Shown in pieces: positions 40,614 to 50,626 of a DNA stretch of 64,000 nt (its first letter is position 1; each line of letters begins with the position of its first letter). Position numbers and translations under genes: made by a program. Where the stretch lies: positions 4,471,001 through 4,535,000 of the forward strand of contig NZ_CP043476.1 of assembly GCF_009769165.1 (NCBI RefSeq). Reading direction: 5' to 3'. Under the pieces are notes generated by a model. The model was not told the DNA's origin. It saw only the letters and a program-made list of their open reading frames with translations, and made no database searches. Source of the DNA: Xanthomonas hyacinthi (GTDB taxonomy: Bacteria; Pseudomonadota; Gammaproteobacteria; Xanthomonadales; Xanthomonadaceae).

Positions 40614-41314
40614 GGCTTGGCTCCTTCGGAAGAATCCAGTTCGCGACTCCACGACAGGCCGTTGACGTAGATCCCCAGCGGGTTCTTGCGCAGGCGCTGT
40701 TCGGTACGCGGGGTTTGCAGGACGGTGGAAAGCACGGCGTTCCAGCGTTCGGTGCCAGCGGGTGCGCCATTGACGAACCGCTGCTCCGTCCAACGGACGT
40801 TGAACGAGGCATCGCTGGCGCGCGTGACGCTGGTGATCTGCACCGTCACCGACTCGCGGCCGACACGAGCGAATGGATCGTTCTTGCTCGCGTAGTCGTT
40901 GAGCACGGCCGCGCCCTTGTCGGTGGTGTAGTCGTAGGCATCGAGCCAGTTCTGCCGCACCACGATGGGGTCGATGGACAGCGAGCGCACCAGCGTCACG
41001 AAGCGCGCCAGGTGATGCGCGATCTGCGCATCGGCAGGTCGATACGGCGTGGCGGCCTCACCTACGGTGCGCACCTGTCCGGATTGATCGACTTCGATGA
41101 CGTAGGGCGTCGCGATGGACTGTGCCGAGCGCCACACCAAACCACCGGCCATCAGCAGCGCGAGCGTGAGGCAGCCGAAGGCCATCAGCCGCCAGTTCTT
41201 CGCCTGTACGCGCGATGAGCCGATACGCTCGTCCCACACCAGGGCGGCCGCTTGATACGGAGTGGCAGGCTGCGGCGTATCGGCATAGCGCACCTGCGGT
41301 CGTTTGAATCGCAT
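40610..41314 (-). CDS. trbF: Conjugal transfer protein TrbF (VirB8-like)
   Basis: 234 residues. One membrane helix (LMAFGCLTLALLMAGGLVW, ~residues 43-61) followed by a periplasmic VirB8-like domain (PYVIEVDQSGQVRTVGEA ... FVTLVRSLSIDPIVVRQNW). Inner-membrane scaffold of the mating channel. 24 bases after trbL. Confidence 0.93.
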   Translation of the reverse strand: MRFKRPQVRYADTPQPATPYQAAALVWDERIGSSRVQAKNWRLMAFGCLTLALLMAGGLVWRSAQSIATPYVIEVDQSGQVRTVGEAATPYRPADAQIAHHLARFVTLVRSLSIDPIVVRQNWLDAYDYTTDKGAAVLNDYASKNDPFARVGRESVTVQITSVTRASDASFNVRWTEQRFVNGAPAGTERWNAVLSTVLQTPRTEQRLRKNPLGIYVNGLSWSRELDSSEGAKP

Positions 41315-41338
41315 GGTCAGTTCTCCTTGTGAATCGCT

Positions 41339-42721
41339 TTAGTCGTCGGAGCCGCGCAAGCTCGGGCCTTGCCCGGAGCCGCCGCCATCGCCGCCGCGCA
41401 ACGTGTGTGCGGCAGTGGTCGCGGCATGGGTGATCTGCTGGCGGCGGTGCATCCGCTTGGCCCATGCGGGCTGCTCTTGCTTCTGCGAGCCGGCGGCGCT
41501 GTCTGCGGCCGCCTGGTCGGAGCCAGCCGCACCGGACGCAGCGCCGCCGCCGGCCTCTGTGCCGTTCCATCCAGCGCGGAAAGCGCCGGTCATCTTCTGC
41601 GCAGCGCCGGACGCGCCAGATGCGGCGCTGCGCCCGGCAGCCTGCGCGCCGGTCTTGGCGACATTGCTCAAGCCGGCCATTGCGCCCTTGGCGCCGCCGC
41701 CCGCAGCAGCGGAACCGGCCTGGAACGCCGAGCGTGCGCTACCAGCCGCCGAGGTGGCGGCACGCGCACCGGCGCCGGCCAGCTTCGCGGCTGCCGGTGC
41801 CATGCGTGCCCCGGCCGCGACCGCACCGCCCACGCCGGTCGCGGCGGCACCGATGGCAACGGCCGTGCCGGCGGCACCAATGGCGGCACCCGCCATGGCG
41901 CCTGCGCCGAGCTGCGGCGCACCGGACACCAAGCCGGTGGCGATGCCCGGTCCATAGATGCCCAGCGCCAGCAGCGCGAGCGAGGCCAGCATCACGACAA
42001 GGGCGTGGTCGATGGAGGGTTCGGCGGGGTGAACCTGGAACTCGGCGAACAGGCCCGAGCCGATGCCGACGATGACGGCCAGCACCAAGACCTTGATGCC
42101 CGACGACACCACGTTGCCGAGCACCTTTTCGGCGAGAAACGAGGTCTTGTTCCACAAGGCGAACGGCACCAGCACGAAGCCGGCCAGCGTGGTCAGCTTG
42201 AACTCGATCAGCGTGATGAAAAGCTGGATCGCCAGCACGAAGAAACACAGGATGACGGTGAGCCAGGCGAGGAACATCACCACGATGGGGTCGATGTTCA
42301 CGAAGACTTCGGGGAAGCCCGCCATGTTGCCGATCTGCTCCAGAATCGGTGCGCCCGCGTCGATGCCGGTCTTGGCCAGCCGCCCCGGTTGCGGGAAGTT
42401 CTCCATCGTCATGGTCGAGCCGGTGGCCGTCAGGCCCAGCCCGGCAAACGAGCGGAAGACGATGCCGGCCAGCCAGTTGAAGTTGCCGATGATGTAGGCG
42501 AAGGCACCGACGTAGAGCACTTTGCGCAGCAGCTTGGCGATCACGTCCTCGCCCTGGCCGGTGGCGTGGCTCATGGCCCAATACAGGCCAGCGATGGTCA
42601 TGTCGATGACGATCAGCGTGGCTGTCAGGAACGCCACTTCGCCTTGCAGCAAGCCGAACCCGGAGTCGATGTAGCGCGAGAACGTATCGAGGAAGCGGTC
42701 GATGATGGTCACGTCGTTCAT
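41339..42721 (-). CDS. trbL: Conjugal transfer protein TrbL (VirB6-like)
   Basis: 460 residues. Six or so membrane helices in residues 25-270 (FLTATLIVIDMTIAGLYW, FFVLAIQLFITLIEF, VLVLAVIVGIGSGLF, ALVVMLASLALLALG). A long Ala/Gly-rich, low-complexity cytoplasmic tail follows, common in TrbL. Polytopic channel component. Overlaps trbK upstream by four bases. Long plus-strand frames opposite the tail are shadows caused by its GC bias. Confidence 0.92.
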   Translation of the reverse strand: MNDVTIIDRFLDTFSRYIDSGFGLLQGEVAFLTATLIVIDMTIAGLYWAMSHATGQGEDVIAKLLRKVLYVGAFAYIIGNFNWLAGIVFRSFAGLGLTATGSTMTMENFPQPGRLAKTGIDAGAPILEQIGNMAGFPEVFVNIDPIVVMFLAWLTVILCFFVLAIQLFITLIEFKLTTLAGFVLVPFALWNKTSFLAEKVLGNVVSSGIKVLVLAVIVGIGSGLFAEFQVHPAEPSIDHALVVMLASLALLALGIYGPGIATGLVSGAPQLGAGAMAGAAIGAAGTAVAIGAAATGVGGAVAAGARMAPAAAKLAGAGARAATSAAGSARSAFQAGSAAAGGGAKGAMAGLSNVAKTGAQAAGRSAASGASGAAQKMTGAFRAGWNGTEAGGGAASGAAGSDQAAADSAAGSQKQEQPAWAKRMHRRQQITHAATTAAHTLRGGDGGGSGQGPSLRGSDD

Positions 42722-43020
42722 GGCGTGTCCCTTCCAATGGGTTCATCGAAACTCGCCGGAATCGGCGGCAGCTCGGCCAGCGTCCGGTATTCGTCCGGCC
42801 CGGCCTGGCCGGAGAAGAAGCGCCGCCGGAAGGCGTCGGCGGCAGCGCGGCAGTCGTCTTCGCCCACGGCCTGCCGGTCGGCCGCGCACTGCGCGCGCAA
42901 CGCCTTGAGCCGCACGGGATCTGCGGCCAAGGCATCGGCCAGGCTTTCGGCCGACTGCTGGCCGCAAGCGGTCAGCAGCAGGGCCAGCAGCAAAACCGAC
43001 AAGACAGAAGCGCATCGCAT
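42718..43020 (-). CDS. trbK: TrbK-like entry-exclusion lipoprotein
   Basis: 100 residues with signal peptide and lipobox LLLALLLTACGQQ. The mature part contains DPVRLKALRAQC, DRQAVGEDDCRAAADAFRRRFF. The position between trbJ and trbL is that of trbK in Trb systems, whose product blocks entry of like elements. It resembles the lipoprotein at 50627-50893 in both layout and motif (DPxRLKxLRxQC ... RRF). Confidence 0.8.
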   Translation of the reverse strand: MRCASVLSVLLLALLLTACGQQSAESLADALAADPVRLKALRAQCAADRQAVGEDDCRAAADAFRRRFFSGQAGPDEYRTLAELPPIPASFDEPIGRDTP

Positions 43021-43031
43021 GGCCGCCTCCG

Positions 43032-43769
43032 TCAGTTGTTGTAGAAATTGATGGACTGCGGCGTGTACGGCGTGCCGCTGCCGAGGAAGCGCCGCCGCAC
43101 TTCGCGGGCACGCTCGGTGGCCGCCGCCTGTCGCGCCATTTCCAGCGACGCGGCGCGGTCTTGGGTGATCTGGAGCTGCTGGGACTGGATGGACTGCTTG
43201 GCCTGCAAGGCAAGAAGCTGGTTGGTCGCCTGCTGCGCCTGCAAAGCGCCGGTGGCCGATTGGCTCTGGCTGACCAGATCGGCCAGTGCGCTTTCGTCCT
43301 GGGCCAGGTTCTGCGACACCTGCGCCTGCATCCGCATCGCGGTATGCAAACCATCGAGCGTGTTCTTCCAGCGTTCGCGGGCGTCTTGCGCCATGCGGTC
43401 GCCGCTGATGGTCGCGGCGTACTGCTCCGGGTACAGACGGGCGAACGTGGCATCCATGCTCTGCACGTCGTAGGCCAGTCCCTGCGCCTCGGCGATCAGG
43501 CGTTCGGTGGTGGCGAGCGTGGAGCGCAGGCGGTTGACGATGTTGAAATCGAGGCTCGTCAGATTGCGGGCCTGGTTGATCAACATCTGCGCCTCGTTTT
43601 GCAGTTGATTGATCTGGTTGTTGATCTGCTCCATCGTGCGGATGGCGGTCAGCGTGTTCTGCACAAGGTTGGCGGGGTCGATGAACGTAATCGCCGATGC
43701 GGGCTGCACGGCCAGCAGCGACACGGACAGCACGGCGGCCAGGGATACGGAAAGCACACGGGTCTTCAT
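43032..43769 (-). CDS. trbJ: Conjugal transfer protein TrbJ (VirB5-like)
   Basis: 245 residues from ATG 43769, with a cleavable signal peptide (SVSLAAVLSVSLLAVQPASA). The mature part is helical and Gln-rich (QINNQINQLQNEAQMLINQARN), typical of the pilus-associated VirB5/TrbJ family. It ends RRRFLGSGTPYTPQSINFYNN. Overlaps trbE by four bases; 11 bases before trbK. Confidence 0.92.
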   Translation of the reverse strand: MKTRVLSVSLAAVLSVSLLAVQPASAITFIDPANLVQNTLTAIRTMEQINNQINQLQNEAQMLINQARNLTSLDFNIVNRLRSTLATTERLIAEAQGLAYDVQSMDATFARLYPEQYAATISGDRMAQDARERWKNTLDGLHTAMRMQAQVSQNLAQDESALADLVSQSQSATGALQAQQATNQLLALQAKQSIQSQQLQITQDRAASLEMARQAAATERAREVRRRFLGSGTPYTPQSINFYNN

Positions 43770-46216
43770 AGCGAAACCTCCAGCGGTTGAGAAGCGAGGA
43801 AAGAAGCCGCCGCCGGCGAGGACGGCAGCAGGTCGGCGGCCCAATCGAGGCCGCGATGGCGCAACCACGCGCCGGCGAAGCCGGGAGCGCCGGCCTGCGT
43901 CAGTACGCGGTCAATGTCGCGCTGATCTTGTGGAGTGGAAGCGCCCGCGAACGCGAGCGCGGCCGGCCCCAGATCAAGGTCGAACAGGCGATTGCCGAGG
44001 CGCGATTGGTAGTAGTAGTCGCGCTTGGGCTGCGCGGTGGCGACGATTTCGATTTGCCGGCTGTTGAGGCCGAAGCCCTCGTAGATCGTGCGAATCTGCG
44101 GCTCGGTGGCCTGTGGGTTCGGCAGGAAAATCCGACTGGCGCAGCTCTCGATGATGGCTGGCGCGATGGTCGAATCCTTGATGTCGGCCAGCGATTGCGT
44201 GGCAAAGATCACGGACACGTTTTTCTTGCGCAGCGTCTTGAGCCACTGGCGGATGCGTGCCGCGAAAGACGGCTCATCGAGGAACAGCCACGCCTCATCC
44301 AGAATCAGCAGCGTGGGTGCGCCGTCGAAACGCTCATCGAAGCGGGCGAACAGATAGCGCAGCACCGCTTGCACGGCGGCGGGGCTGTGCATCAGTTCTT
44401 CCATCTCGAAGCCCTGCACGTCACCGAAGCCGAGACGATCGGTGTCCGCGTCCAGCAGCTTGCCGTGCACGCCACCGAGCACATAGGGTGCGAGTGCCTG
44501 CCGTAGCGCGTTCGATTGCAGCAGTACCGAGAACCCGGTCAACGTGCGCTGCTCGACCGGAGCACCGGCCAAACTGCCCAGCGCCGACCAGATGACCGCC
44601 TTCTCGTCGGGGCCGACGGCCACGCCTTCATGCAGCAGCCGGCCTTCCACCCATTCCGCCGCCCAGGCGCGATAGCTTTCCCGGTCGATACGCGCGAGCG
44701 GCTGGAAGGCAATACCACCATCGGCACCCAGGTCGTAGTGCTCGCCGCCCAGGCCGAGGACGGTGGCGCGCATGGAGCGGCCCATGTCGAAGGCGAAGAT
44801 CTGCGAGCCGAAGTAGCGGCGGAACTGCATCGCCAGGATGGCGAGCAAGACCGACTTGCCCATGCCGGTCGGGCCGGCGACCAGCGTATGCCCTACGTCG
44901 CCGATGTGCGTCACCAGCCGGAACGGCGTGGCGCCATCGGTGCGGGTGACGATCAGCGGCGGCCCGTCCAGGTGGTCGTTCTTCTCCGGCCCGGTCCATA
45001 CGGCGGACAGGGGCATCATGTGCGCCAGGTTCAGCGTCGAGACGATGGGCTGGCGCACGTTGGCGTAAGCGTTGCCGGGGATCGAGGACAGCCACGCATC
45101 CACGGCGTTGAGGGTTTCGGGAATGGTCATGAAGCCCCGGCCCTGGATGACGCGCTCCACCATGCGCAGCTTCTCGTCGGCCGCGGCCGGGTCGGCATCG
45201 AGCACCGTCACCGAGGCAGTGAAGTGGCCGAAGGCGACTTGATCGCCGCCCAGTTCCTGCATGGCAGCGTCCGCGTCCGCTGCCTTGTTGTTGGCGTCGG
45301 TATCGACCAGCGGGCTTTCCTGCTGGAAGATCGTCTCTCGCAGCAGCGCGATGACGTTCTTGCGCTTGGCGAACCACTGGCGGCGCAGGCGGGCGAGTTC
45401 CTTTTCCGCTTCGGCTTTGTCCAGGCAGAGAAAGCGCGTGCTCCAGCGGTAGGCGAAGCCCAGGCGGTTGAGGTCGTCCAGCAGGCCCGGCCAGGTGGAA
45501 GTCGGAAAGCCCCGCACCGACACCACGCGCAGGTGCTGGTCGCCCAGCGTCGGCGCAAGGCCGCCGACCAGCGCGGAGTCGGCCAGCAGCGCGTCGATGT
45601 GGAACGGCACTTCGGGTACGCCCACGCGGTAGCGCCGCGTCGAAACCGAGGCGTGCAGGTAGGTCAGCGTCTCGGCGTCATCGAGCCAGGCGATTTCCGG
45701 CATCACGCCATCGAGCAGGTCGAACACGCGATCGGTTTCCGCCACGAAGGCATCGAGCCGGCCGCGCCAGTCCACGCCGTCGCCGGGCGCGTTCTCGTAG
45801 AGCAGTTTCGCGGCGCGGGCGCGGGATTCCTCCGGCGGTAGGAAAGCCACCGTCAGGTGATAGGCGCTCTCGAAGTGATGGCCCGATTCCTCGAACGCGG
45901 CACGGCGTTCTTCATCGACGAGCCAGGACAACGGTTCGGGGAAGTCGGAATGCGGATAGTCGGCGGCGGATTGGCGCTCTGCCTCGATGAACAAGGCCCA
46001 GCCAGAACCCAGCCGGCGCAGCGCGTTGTTGAGCCGCGCTGATGCGGCGATCAGCTCGCCTTGCGTGGCGCTGTCCAAGTCCGGCCCACGAAAGCGCGCC
46101 GTGCGCTGGAACGAGCCATCCTTGTTCAGCACCACGCCCGGCGCGATCAGCCCGGCCCAGGGCAGCCAGTCGGCTAGCAGCGCGGGCCGCTGGCGGTATT
46201 CGGCAAGGTTCAGCAT
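43766..46216 (-). CDS. trbE: Conjugal transfer ATPase TrbE (VirB4-like)
   Basis: 816 residues. VirB4-family ATPase with Walker A VAGPTGMGKSVLL (~residue 450) and Walker B LLILDEAWLFLDE (~635), plus FATQSLADIKDS. It energises pilus biogenesis and transfer at the inner membrane. 10 bases separate it from trbD; ends overlapping trbJ. Frame intact throughout. Confidence 0.95.
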   Translation of the reverse strand: MLNLAEYRQRPALLADWLPWAGLIAPGVVLNKDGSFQRTARFRGPDLDSATQGELIAASARLNNALRRLGSGWALFIEAERQSAADYPHSDFPEPLSWLVDEERRAAFEESGHHFESAYHLTVAFLPPEESRARAAKLLYENAPGDGVDWRGRLDAFVAETDRVFDLLDGVMPEIAWLDDAETLTYLHASVSTRRYRVGVPEVPFHIDALLADSALVGGLAPTLGDQHLRVVSVRGFPTSTWPGLLDDLNRLGFAYRWSTRFLCLDKAEAEKELARLRRQWFAKRKNVIALLRETIFQQESPLVDTDANNKAADADAAMQELGGDQVAFGHFTASVTVLDADPAAADEKLRMVERVIQGRGFMTIPETLNAVDAWLSSIPGNAYANVRQPIVSTLNLAHMMPLSAVWTGPEKNDHLDGPPLIVTRTDGATPFRLVTHIGDVGHTLVAGPTGMGKSVLLAILAMQFRRYFGSQIFAFDMGRSMRATVLGLGGEHYDLGADGGIAFQPLARIDRESYRAWAAEWVEGRLLHEGVAVGPDEKAVIWSALGSLAGAPVEQRTLTGFSVLLQSNALRQALAPYVLGGVHGKLLDADTDRLGFGDVQGFEMEELMHSPAAVQAVLRYLFARFDERFDGAPTLLILDEAWLFLDEPSFAARIRQWLKTLRKKNVSVIFATQSLADIKDSTIAPAIIESCASRIFLPNPQATEPQIRTIYEGFGLNSRQIEIVATAQPKRDYYYQSRLGNRLFDLDLGPAALAFAGASTPQDQRDIDRVLTQAGAPGFAGAWLRHRGLDWAADLLPSSPAAASFLASQPLEVSL

Positions 46217-46226
46217 GGCATCCCCC

Positions 46227-46496
46227 TCACACGTCCAGCAGCGGCTTGTGCTTGATGTGCCGCGCGAAGACCTGCATGAACTGCGGATCGACGCGCGCGC
46301 CCCAGACCGCCAGCGAGTGGCCGACGATCCAGAGCACCACGCCGGGAATCCACAGTTGCAGGCCCAGCCCGACGGCGGCGGCCAGCGTGCCGTTGGCGAT
46401 CGCCACGGTGCGCGGCGCGCCGCCCAGCAGGATCGGCTCGGTCAACGAGCGATGCAGCGGCACTTCAAAGCCTGGGAGATCGGTCGCGGTACTCAT
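46227..46496 (-). CDS. trbD: Conjugal transfer protein TrbD (VirB3-like)
   Basis: 89 residues from ATG 46496 (MSTATDLPGFEVPLHRSLTE). Two close membrane helices (TVAIANGTLAAAVGLGLQLW, IPGVVLWIVGHSLAVW), then VDPQFMQVFARHIKHK. This is the VirB3 layout. Overlaps trbC by four bases. Confidence 0.93.
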   Translation of the reverse strand: MSTATDLPGFEVPLHRSLTEPILLGGAPRTVAIANGTLAAAVGLGLQLWIPGVVLWIVGHSLAVWGARVDPQFMQVFARHIKHKPLLDV

Positions 46497-46870
46497 ACGA
46501 CGGCCCCGCCGGAGAAGCTGAAGAACGACAGGAAGAACGAGGACGCGGCGAACGCGATGCTCAACCCGAACACGATCTGGATCAGCTTGCGAAAGCCGCC
46601 CGACGTGTCGCCGAAGGCCAAGGCCAGGCCCGTGGCAATGATGATGATGACCGCGACGATGCGTGCAACCGGCCCCTGGATCGACTCCAGAATGGATTGC
46701 AGCGGCCCTTCCCACGGCATCGAAGAACCGGCGGCCTGGGCCGTGCCGGCCAGGAACAGCAGCAGCGCGGCCAGCAGCAGCCCTTGCCCCGCAGGGCGGG
46801 CCAGGCTGCGCAGCCGTGCGAAGTTGAAAAGAGGATTTACGGAAAAGCGGAAAGCATGGACGTGCGTCAT
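46493..46870 (-). CDS. trbC: Conjugal pilin TrbC (VirB2-like)
   Basis: 125 residues. A long leader with hydrophobic segment ending GTAQA (probable cleavage), then two membrane helices (IVAVIIIIATGLALAF, IVFGLSIAFAASSFFLSFF) as in VirB2/TrbC pilins, which may be cyclised by TraF-type proteases in related systems. Overlaps trbB by four bases. Confidence 0.92.
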   Translation of the reverse strand: MTHVHAFRFSVNPLFNFARLRSLARPAGQGLLLAALLLFLAGTAQAAGSSMPWEGPLQSILESIQGPVARIVAVIIIIATGLALAFGDTSGGFRKLIQIVFGLSIAFAASSFFLSFFSFSGGAVV

Positions 46871-47937
46871 GGCAGTTCTCCAGGTTGGTCAGGGGACGGG
46901 AAAAGCGCAGCGCCATCGGCTGCAAAAGGAACTGGCGGCAGCTCGGGAAACGGTGTTTCCAGCGCATCCGCCAGGCGATAGCCCGCACCGTCGAAACCGA
47001 CGACGCGGACAATGCTCTCGACATGGCGCTTGCGGCCACGGCCGGCGATATGGATCACGACGTTGACTGCATCGGCGATCAGCGCACGCGGTGGGTTCAC
47101 AGCGACTTCGAGAATCAGTTGCTCCAGCCGCAGCAGCGCGCCCAGCGCGGAGCCGGCGTGGATCGTGGCGATGCCGCCGGGATGGCCGGTGCCCCACACC
47201 TTCACCAAGTCCAGGGCTTCGCCGCCGCGCACCTCGCCGACAATCACGCGGTCGGGACGCAGGCGCATCGTGGCGCGCACCAGCTCGGTCATGGTCACGA
47301 CGCCGGCGCGGGTGCGCAGCGGTACATGGTCACGCGCTGCGCATTGCAGCTCGATGGTGTCTTCGAGCACCAGCACGCGGTCGCCGCTGGCGGCGATCTC
47401 GGCCAGCAGTGCATTCGCCAGCGTGGTCTTGCCACTGCTGGTGGCGCCGGCGATCAGGACGTTCTGCCGCTCGCGCACGGCGCGGCGCAGGAACTCGGCC
47501 TGCTCTGCCGTCAGCACTGCGTCGGCGACGTACCGATCCAACGGAATCACGCCCACGGCACGCTTGCGCAGCGCGAATGCCGGTCCAGGCGCGGCCGGCG
47601 GCAAGATGCCCTCGAAGCGTTCGCCAGATTCGGGCAACTCGGCCGACAGCAGCGGCTGGCCGCGATGCACTTCCGCGCCGACGTGCGCGGCGACCAGGCG
47701 GATGATGCGTTCACCATCGGCCTCGGGCAGTTCCACGCCCAGCGGCGCGCGGCCCGACGACAGCCGATCCACCCAGAGGGTGCGGTCGGGGTTGAGCATG
47801 ATTTCAACCACATCTGGATCTTCCAGTGCCGAGGCAATCAGCGGCCCCATAGCGGTGCGCAGCATCTGGATGCGGCGATCGAGCGAAGTCGCGGCCGACG
47901 AACGCGGTTCGGGCGGCATCTGCGGAACGGCGCTCAT
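46867..47937 (-). CDS. trbB: Conjugal transfer ATPase TrbB (VirB11-like)
   Basis: 356 residues. VirB11-type hexameric ATPase with Walker A LIAGATSSGKTTLANA (~residue 162), Asp box LVLEDTIELQC, Walker B-like RVIVGEVRGGEALDL, and His box TGHPGGIATIHAGSA. Cytoplasmic traffic ATPase. Overlaps the CopG-type gene by four bases. Confidence 0.95.
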   Translation of the reverse strand: MSAVPQMPPEPRSSAATSLDRRIQMLRTAMGPLIASALEDPDVVEIMLNPDRTLWVDRLSSGRAPLGVELPEADGERIIRLVAAHVGAEVHRGQPLLSAELPESGERFEGILPPAAPGPAFALRKRAVGVIPLDRYVADAVLTAEQAEFLRRAVRERQNVLIAGATSSGKTTLANALLAEIAASGDRVLVLEDTIELQCAARDHVPLRTRAGVVTMTELVRATMRLRPDRVIVGEVRGGEALDLVKVWGTGHPGGIATIHAGSALGALLRLEQLILEVAVNPPRALIADAVNVVIHIAGRGRKRHVESIVRVVGFDGAGYRLADALETPFPELPPVPFAADGAALFPSPDQPGELP

Positions 47938-48398
47938 GAGGCACGCTCCTGGGCTTCAGCCAGTGCCGCCGCATCATCCATTCGTGCGGTGTCCGGGTGC
48001 AGTTCTTCCACCACGTCGCGTACGAGGCTGCGGCCGCGCAGCAGGTGGCGGCCGAGCTGTTCGACGAACTGCTCGAAGCGTGCTTTCCCCTGGGCGCGGG
48101 CGGCTTCCTGGTGCGCCTCGGGAATGGGCGTGCTGACGGTCAGGAAATAGCGGACAAACAACGCCAGCGTTTCGATCTGGATGTTCTGGTCACGCTCCAG
48201 CCGTTCGGCCTGCCGCGACAGGCGATCCAGCCGCTTGGCAATGGCGGCTTCGCGCTGGTCGCCAGCGTCCGGCGACAGCCAGGACGCCAGCGCCGCCGCA
48301 ACGATGGATGACTTGGACACGTCTTTCTTGGCGGCCAGTTCATCGAGGCGCTTGGCATGCTCCTGCTGGATGAATAGGTTGAGGCGATATTGGCTCAT
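47934..48398 (-). CDS. CopG/ribbon-helix-helix protein of the conjugation operon
   Basis: 154 residues. The amino terminus MSQYRLNLFIQQEHAKRLDE followed by KKDVSKSSIVAAALASWL fits a ribbon-helix-helix DNA-binding fold; the rest is helical. The gene regularly sits between traG and trbB in Tn4371-like elements and may regulate the operon. Overlaps both neighbours by four bases. Confidence 0.82.
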   Translation of the reverse strand: MSQYRLNLFIQQEHAKRLDELAAKKDVSKSSIVAAALASWLSPDAGDQREAAIAKRLDRLSRQAERLERDQNIQIETLALFVRYFLTVSTPIPEAHQEAARAQGKARFEQFVEQLGRHLLRGRSLVRDVVEELHPDTARMDDAAALAEAQERAS

Positions 48399-50391
48399 AA
48401 GTCGATTCCGTCGTTGGGGTCGAGGGAAGCCAGCCGGGCCGTGCGCTGCATGGCCGGGTCGAGCTGGCTTGGGAGGGGAAGCGGCAAGTCGTCGTCATCG
48501 AGCAGCGTCAGGTCGCTGGCCGGGTATTCCGGTTCAGGGCTATAGGCGACGGCTTCGGATAGTTCGGGTTGCTGGCGCGGGCCGCCGTCATCGCCGTCGC
48601 CAAGGTCATCGGCGGATGCCGTGGCTGGCGCGGCGGGCACGGTAGGAATCGCCAAGCCACTCCAGTCATCGGGGCGGGCGGCCGGTGCGTCGGCATAGCG
48701 GCCTGCCGCCAGCGTGGGCGGCGGCAGCACGCGCCGCGTGAAGTTCTCGTCTTCGTAGTAGCGCAGCTTGCGTGCCTTGATGGGCGGGTGGCCGGAGACC
48801 ATCACCACCGCCTCGTCGGGCGGAAGCTGCATCACTTCGCCTGGCGTCAGCAGCGGGCGCGCCATCTCCTGGCGCGACACCATGAGATGGCCCAGCCAGG
48901 GGGCCAGGCGGTGGCCGGCGTAATTGCGCTGCGCGCGCAGTTCGGTGGCGGTGCCCAGCGTTTCCGAAATGCGCTTGGCGGTGCGTTCGTCGTTGGTGGC
49001 GAACGTCACCCGGACATGGCAGTTGTCCAGAATCGAATGGTTCTGGCCGTAGGCTTTGTCGATCTGGTTGAGCGACTGCGCGATGAGGAAACTGCGGATG
49101 CCGTAGCCGGCCATGAAGGCGAGCGCCGTCTCAAAGAAGTCGAGCCGGCCCAGCGCCGGGAACTCATCGAGCATCAGCAGCAGCTTGTGGCGGCGCTCGA
49201 TGCCATCGCTGCCGTCGAGCGATTCGGTGAGCCGTCGCCCGATCTGGTTCAAGATCAGCCGGATGAGAGGCTTGGTGCGGCTGATGTCCGAAGGCGGCAC
49301 CACCAGATACAGCGACACAGGTGATGCGGACGCGATCAGGTCGGCGATACGCCAGTCGCAGCGCGACGTCACCTCGGCCACAGTGGGGTCGCGGTACAAG
49401 CCCAGGAAGCTCATCGCGGTGGAGAGCACGCCCGACCGCTCGTTGTCCGACTTGTTGAGCACTTCACGCGCGGCGGACGCGACAACCGGGTGCGGTGCAT
49501 CGCCCAGGTGCTTCGTCGTCATCATCCGATGCAGCGTCAGCTCGAATGGGCACGCAGGATCGCTGAGGAAGTTGGCGACGCCGCGCAAGGTCTTGTCTTC
49601 GCCCGCATAGAGCACATGCAGGATGGCGCCGACCAGCAGCGCATGGCTGGTCTTCTCCCAATGGTTGCGGCGCTCCAGCGCGCCTTCTGGATCGACCAGG
49701 ATGTCGGCAATGTTCTGCACGTCGCGCACTTCATGCGCGCCGCGCCGGACTTCCAACAGTGGGTTGTAGGCAGCCGACTTTGCATCGGTCGGGTTGAACA
49801 GCAGGCAATGCGAGAAGCGCGAACGCCAGCCGGCGGTGATCTGCCAGTTCTCGCCCTTGATGTCGTGGACGACGACGGACGCGGCCCAGGACAACAGTGT
49901 GGGCACCACCAGGCCGACGCCTTTGCCCGAGCGCGTCGGCGCAAAGGTCAGGACGTGTTCCGGGCCTTCGTGCCGCAGGTACTGGCTTTCATGCAAGCCA
50001 AGAAAGACACCGGCCGGATGGGTCAGCCCGGCCTTGCGGATGTCGCGGGCATCGGCCCAACGCGCGGAACCGTAGGTCGTGAACCGCTTGGCCTGCCGCG
50101 ATCGCCATACCGACATGGCGATGGCGACCACCGCGGCGACCAGGCCGCTGCCGCCGGCAATCGCGCCGCCCGTGCCGAAGACATGCGGCGCATAGGCATC
50201 GAAGAAGAACCACCACTCGAACAACCGCCAGGGGGATAGACCGGCGTGCCGAAGAAATCGAACAAGGGCGAACCAAGGCGTAGCTGGTAGGCCAGTGCGG
50301 CGGCTGTCCATTGCGTTGCACTCCACACACCGGCGATCACGATGCTGAAAACAACCGCGATCTGCCCGAACAACACGCCCTGAGCTTGCAT
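48395..50391 (-). pseudogene. traG: Conjugal coupling protein TraG (VirD4-like), amino-terminal frameshift
   Basis: The coupling ATPase that brings the relaxosome to the channel. The family amino terminus begins at ATG 50391 (MQAQGVLFGQIAVVFSIVIAG, first membrane helix). In a run of five C on the minus strand (50231-50235) the frame is lost; the family sequence PWRLFEWWFFFDAYAPHVF continues in the next frame. One more C would restore a single ~665-residue protein. The remainder is intact: FAPTRSGKGVGLVVP (Walker A), LLLMLDEFPALG (Walker B). An alternative start at 50326 would give 643 residues lacking the first helix. A homopolymer miscount is possible, so the gene may be functional in reality. 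Confidence 0.85.
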
Positions 50392-50549
50392 TGACTGGCC
50401 TCCGATTTCCTCTGCGCTGATTCCTCGTTCACACGCGGCACAAGGACGTGCCGCATGACGCGAGAATCGGTGCTGGGTCGGTGCCGGTCAAAGACCGTTA
50501 TCGGGAGAAAGGTCTAGAAAAAAGGAAGAATTCGCGCAGCGTCGAGCCA

Positions 50550-50584
50550 AAGAAAAACGCCGCAAGCGCAGGCGCATTGCGGCG
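50550..50584 (-). terminator. Rho-independent terminator after the entry-exclusion lipoprotein gene
   Basis: On the minus strand CGCCGCAA-loop-TTGCGGCG (50584-50558, 8-bp stem) is followed by TTTTTCTTT. It lies about 45 bases after the stop of the gene at 50627 and separates that short operon from traG. Confidence 0.85.
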
Positions 50585-50626
50585 TGTATGGCGAGAAAAC
50601 GGAATATGTTGTTGAATCGACCGCGA

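Noticed and set aside
41369..43051. Plus-strand frame of 560 codons opposite trbL/trbK
   Set aside because: Shadow of the Ala/Gly-rich trbL tail; it would run against a tightly overlapped operon.
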